Assembly: GCA_015064025.1 (NCBI GenBank)
Contig: SVSZ01000013.1
Span: forward strand, 1 to 34,017
Length of the DNA stretch: 34,017 nt
Direction of reading: 5' to 3'
DNA from: Oscillospiraceae bacterium
GTDB taxonomy: Bacteria > Bacillota > Clostridia > Oscillospirales > CAG-272
The first letter of the stretch is position 1. Each line of letters begins with the position of its first letter. The position numbers were made by a program, and so were the translations under genes. Under the pieces are notes generated by a model. It saw nothing but the letters and a program-made list of their open reading frames with translations, was not told the DNA's origin and did not search any database. Shown piece by piece: positions 31,502-34,017 of this stretch.

Positions 31502-31541
31502 AGTTTTTTCATCCTTTTCCTTTATGTTTTTTGAGAAAAAA

Positions 31542-31568
31542 TTCACAAAATCTCTTTACTTTTGTGAA
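31542..31568. repeat. Perfect 9 bp inverted repeat over the nifJ -35, candidate operator
   Basis: TTCACAAAA (31542-31550), 9-base centre, TTTTGTGAA (31560-31568). The centre contains most of the -35 box of the nifJ promoter. On the minus strand it is followed by TTTTTT, so it could also stop antisense transcription. Confidence 0.55.
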
Positions 31569-31583
31569 AAGGTGTGTTATGAT
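31555..31583 (+). promoter_or_regulatory. Sigma-A promoter of nifJ
   Basis: TTTACT (31555-31560), 17 bp, TATGAT (31578-31583). The leader of about 75 bases contains a small hairpin GTGATCC/GGGTCAC (31601-31627 region) and ends in a CAGGAGG ribosome site at 31648-31654. Confidence 0.8.
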
Positions 31584-31664
31584 ATAGAGTGAGATAGAAG
31601 GTGATCCGACGGGTTGCGCCGGGTCACTCATCTGAAAAATACTTATCAGGAGGTCTTTAATCCA

Positions 31665-34017
31665 ATGGCTATTGAAAGAAGAAAGATTTCAATGGATGGT
31701 AACACCGCCGCGGCGCACGTATCCTATGCGTTTACCGAAGTGGCCGCCATCTACCCGATTACTCCTTCCTCTCCCATGGCAGAAGTAACCGACACGTGGG
31801 CAGCTACCGACAAGAACATTTTCGGTGAGCCCGCAAGAAACATCCTCGGCGACACCGTAAAGGTGATGGAAATGCAGTCCGAGGCAGGTGCAGCAGGTGC
31901 CGTTCACGGCTCTCTTGCAGCAGGTGCTCTGACCACCACCTACACCGCATCCCAGGGTCTTCTTCTGATGATCCCGAACATGTACAAGATCGCAGGTGAG
32001 CTTCTTCCCTGTGTCATCCACGTTTCCGCTCGTTGCGTAGCTTCTCACGCACTTAACATCTTCGGTGACCACTCCGACGTGTATGCATGCCGTCAGACCG
32101 GTTTTGCGATGATGGCTGAGACCAACCAGCAGGAGATCATGGACCTTGGTGCGGTTGCGCATCTTGCTACCATCAAGGGTCGTGTTCCTTTCCTGAACTT
32201 CTTCGACGGCTTCCGTACCTCTCACGAGGTTCAGAAGATCGGTGCTTGGGATTACAAGGATCTCGAGGAAATGGTTGATAAGGATGCGATTGCCGCATTC
32301 CGTGCACGCGCCCTGAACCCCGAGCATCCCGTTCTCCGCGGCTCCGCAGAAAACGGTGATATCTTCTTCCAGCACAGAGAAGCATGCAACCCCTACTACG
32401 ATGCACTTCCCGCAATCGTTGAGGAGTACATGGACAAGGTCAACGCGAAGCTCGGCACCGATTATAAGCTCTTCAACTACTACGGTGCACCCGATGCTGA
32501 AAGAGTCATCATTGCTATGGGCTCCGTATGTGACGTTGCTGAGGAAGTCATCGACTATATGCTTGCTCAGGGCGAGAAGGTAGGTCTTATCAAGGTTCGC
32601 CTTTACAGACCCTTCGTTTCAGCAAAGCTCGCAGAGGCGATTCCCGCAACCGCTAAGAAGATCGCGGTTCTTGACAGAACCAAGGAGCCCGGTGCTCTCG
32701 GCGATCCTCTCTACCTCGACGTTGTCGCAGCTCTTGCAGAGACCGGCGTAAAGGCAACCGTTGTCGGCGGTCGCTACGGTCTTGGCTCCAAGGATACCAC
32801 GCCCGCTTCCATCTTCGCAGTATACGCAAACCTTGCGAAGGACGAGCCCAAGAACGGCTTTACCATCGGAATCGTTGACGATGTGACCGGTCACTCTCTT
32901 GAAGAGACCGTAGTTCCCGACACCGCATCCGAGGGCACCATTTCCTGCAAGTTCTGGGGTCTTGGCGGCGACGGTACTGTCGGTGCAAACAAGAACTCCA
33001 TCAAGATCATCGGTGACCACACCGACAAGTACATTCAGGCATACTTCCAGTATGACTCCAAGAAGACCTCCGGTATCACCATTTCCCACCTGCGCTTCGG
33101 TGATACCCCCATCAAGTCTTCCTATTACATTAATAAGGCTAACTTCGTTGCATGCCACAACTCCGCTTATCTGAAGAAGTATGACATGATCTCCGACGTA
33201 AAGCCCGGCGGTACCTTCCTTCTTGACTGCGCTTGGTCTCAGGATGAGCTTGACGCACATCTGCCCGGCAAGGTAAAGGCTTATATCGCTAACAACAACA
33301 TCAAGTTCATCACCATCGATGCTACCACCATTGCTACCAAGCAGATCGGTAACGCGAAGGTTAAGAACACCGTTCTTCAGTCCGCGTTCTTCTCCCTTGC
33401 GAACATTCTTCCCAAGGATGAGGCGATCGAGTACATGAAGAAGGCTGCTTACAAGTCCTACATCAAGAAGGGACAGGCAATCGTTGACCTCAACTATGCC
33501 GCAATCGACGCAGGCGCTGACGCTTACGTTGAAGTAAAGGTTCCCGAGGCTTGGAAGAACTGCGCAGAGGATGCTCCCAAGGCTGCATTCAAGAGCCCGA
33601 GAGCTGACCTTGAGAAGTTCGTTAACAACGTAGTGAATCCCACCAACGCTATGGCGGGTGACAGCCTCCCTGTTTCCGCATTCAGCGATTACGTTGACGG
33701 TACCTTCCCGCAGGGCTCTACCGCTTCCGAGAAGCGCGGTGTTGCCGTATACGTTCCTTCCTGGAATCCCGAAGCTTGTATCCAGTGTAACAACTGTGCG
33801 TTCGTTTGTCCTCATGCCTGCATCCGTCCCTTCGCAATGACCGAGGAGGAGGCTGCAAATGCTCCTGAGGCTACCAAGTTTGCTGCGAAGCCCGTGTTGA
33901 AGACCAACTACAAGTTTACCATGTCCATTTCTCCCGCTGACTGTATGGGTTGTACCCTCTGTGTCAAGGCTTGTCCCGTCAACAACAATCCTAAGATGGG
34001 TACCGCGCTCGAGATGG
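31665..34017 (+). CDS. nifJ: Pyruvate:ferredoxin (flavodoxin) oxidoreductase, 3' cut by window
   Basis: Oxidises pyruvate with CoA to acetyl-CoA and CO2, passing electrons to ferredoxin; the central pyruvate enzyme of anaerobic Clostridia, cytosolic. ATG 31665 is preceded by CAGGAGG. The first 784 residues of about 1170 are visible. Domain I has the opening MDGNTAAAHVSYAFTEVAAIYPITPSSPMAE, then MEMQSEAGAAGAVHG and YTASQGLLLMIPNMYKIAGE, with ALNIFGDHSDVYA. The gamma-type domain follows. Near residues 705-715 there is a 4Fe-4S ferredoxin motif CIQCNNCAFVCPHACIRP, with a second from about 759, CMGCTLCVKACPVNNNP. The thiamine-diphosphate domain is beyond the window. Codon use (AAG, AAC, GTT, CTT/CTC favoured) is strongly biased, as for a highly expressed gene. 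Confidence 0.97.
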   Translation, partial: MAIERRKISMDGNTAAAHVSYAFTEVAAIYPITPSSPMAEVTDTWAATDKNIFGEPARNILGDTVKVMEMQSEAGAAGAVHGSLAAGALTTTYTASQGLLLMIPNMYKIAGELLPCVIHVSARCVASHALNIFGDHSDVYACRQTGFAMMAETNQQEIMDLGAVAHLATIKGRVPFLNFFDGFRTSHEVQKIGAWDYKDLEEMVDKDAIAAFRARALNPEHPVLRGSAENGDIFFQHREACNPYYDALPAIVEEYMDKVNAKLGTDYKLFNYYGAPDAERVIIAMGSVCDVAEEVIDYMLAQGEKVGLIKVRLYRPFVSAKLAEAIPATAKKIAVLDRTKEPGALGDPLYLDVVAALAETGVKATVVGGRYGLGSKDTTPASIFAVYANLAKDEPKNGFTIGIVDDVTGHSLEETVVPDTASEGTISCKFWGLGGDGTVGANKNSIKIIGDHTDKYIQAYFQYDSKKTSGITISHLRFGDTPIKSSYYINKANFVACHNSAYLKKYDMISDVKPGGTFLLDCAWSQDELDAHLPGKVKAYIANNNIKFITIDATTIATKQIGNAKVKNTVLQSAFFSLANILPKDEAIEYMKKAAYKSYIKKGQAIVDLNYAAIDAGADAYVEVKVPEAWKNCAEDAPKAAFKSPRADLEKFVNNVVNPTNAMAGDSLPVSAFSDYVDGTFPQGSTASEKRGVAVYVPSWNPEACIQCNNCAFVCPHACIRPFAMTEEEAANAPEATKFAAKPVLKTNYKFTMSISPADCMGCTLCVKACPVNNNPKMGTALEM

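Noticed and set aside
31542-31568. Rex-binding site at nifJ
   Set aside because: Known Rex sites have TTGTGAA before TTCACAA with a short gap; here the halves are in reverse order, so I keep it only as an unassigned operator candidate.
32619-33815. 398-codon open frame on the minus strand inside nifJ
   Set aside because: nifJ is unambiguous, with ferredoxin motifs across this span; the antisense frame reflects its strong codon bias.
1-34017. CRISPR array, insertion sequence, prophage or plasmid genes
   Set aside because: No regularly spaced repeats, transposase, integrase, capsid or replication genes were seen on either strand.

Overview
All product names below come from reading motifs and gene architecture by eye; no database search was run. 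The window looks like chromosome of an anaerobic, low-to-mid GC Firmicute of class Clostridia, probably an uncultured gut or rumen plant- or mucin-degrading lineage. The reasons are a NifJ-type pyruvate:ferredoxin oxidoreductase, Gram-positive style -35/-10 promoters with 17 bp spacers, strong AGGAGG-type ribosome sites, a methylglyoxal synthase, and many intracellular glycosidases with AraC regulators. No phage, plasmid, insertion sequence or CRISPR array was recognised. It contains 26 supported protein genes (two cut by the window ends) and one tRNA.

Layout. 1-981 is the 3' part of a PepD-type M20 dipeptidase. 1077-3875 (minus) is an HD hydrolase, Nudix hydrolase and membrane protein operon. 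4034-5455 is pyruvate kinase. 5632-7867 is a two-gene operon of an amidohydrolase and a DegT-type PLP enzyme. 7932-12385 (minus) is a DUF4091 glycosidase translationally coupled to an exported GH31 lipoprotein. 12527-14428 (minus) holds methylglyoxal synthase and a MATE exporter. 14584-18193 (minus) is a four-gene operon of GDSL esterase, GH43, SGNH esterase and alpha/beta esterase, which looks suited to de-esterifying and cutting decorated xylan or pectin oligomers. 18470-20146 is a SulP anion transporter.

20370-24182 is visibly more AT-rich than its surroundings. It carries a divergent AraC regulator, a GH20-like TIM-barrel protein and a creatininase-family amidohydrolase. 24426-28080 is a tightly overlapping operon: a sugar kinase with its own N-terminal XRE-type DNA-binding domain, MurQ, and a DUF4838 glycosidase-like protein. 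This is best read as amino-sugar or cell-wall-sugar salvage. 28148-28779 holds a ferritin-like small protein and a divergent tRNA-Ala(GGC). 29200-31501 is a GH20 hexosaminidase with its own divergent AraC regulator. 31665 to the end is the first 784 residues of NifJ.

The common theme is processing of imported, decorated oligosaccharides and amino sugars (GH20, GH31, GH43, DUF4091, DUF4838, MurQ, two SGNH esterases). These feed lower glycolysis (Pyk, MgsA) and pyruvate oxidation (NifJ). Only the GH31 protein shows an export signal, and no sugar transporter gene is present. Transcription units are well delimited: most have a good promoter and end in a long, often bidirectional hairpin. The most interesting parts are the HTH-kinase/MurQ/DUF4838 operon, the AT-rich AraC/GH20-like/creatininase-like island with non-canonical catalytic motifs, and a perfect inverted repeat over the nifJ promoter.
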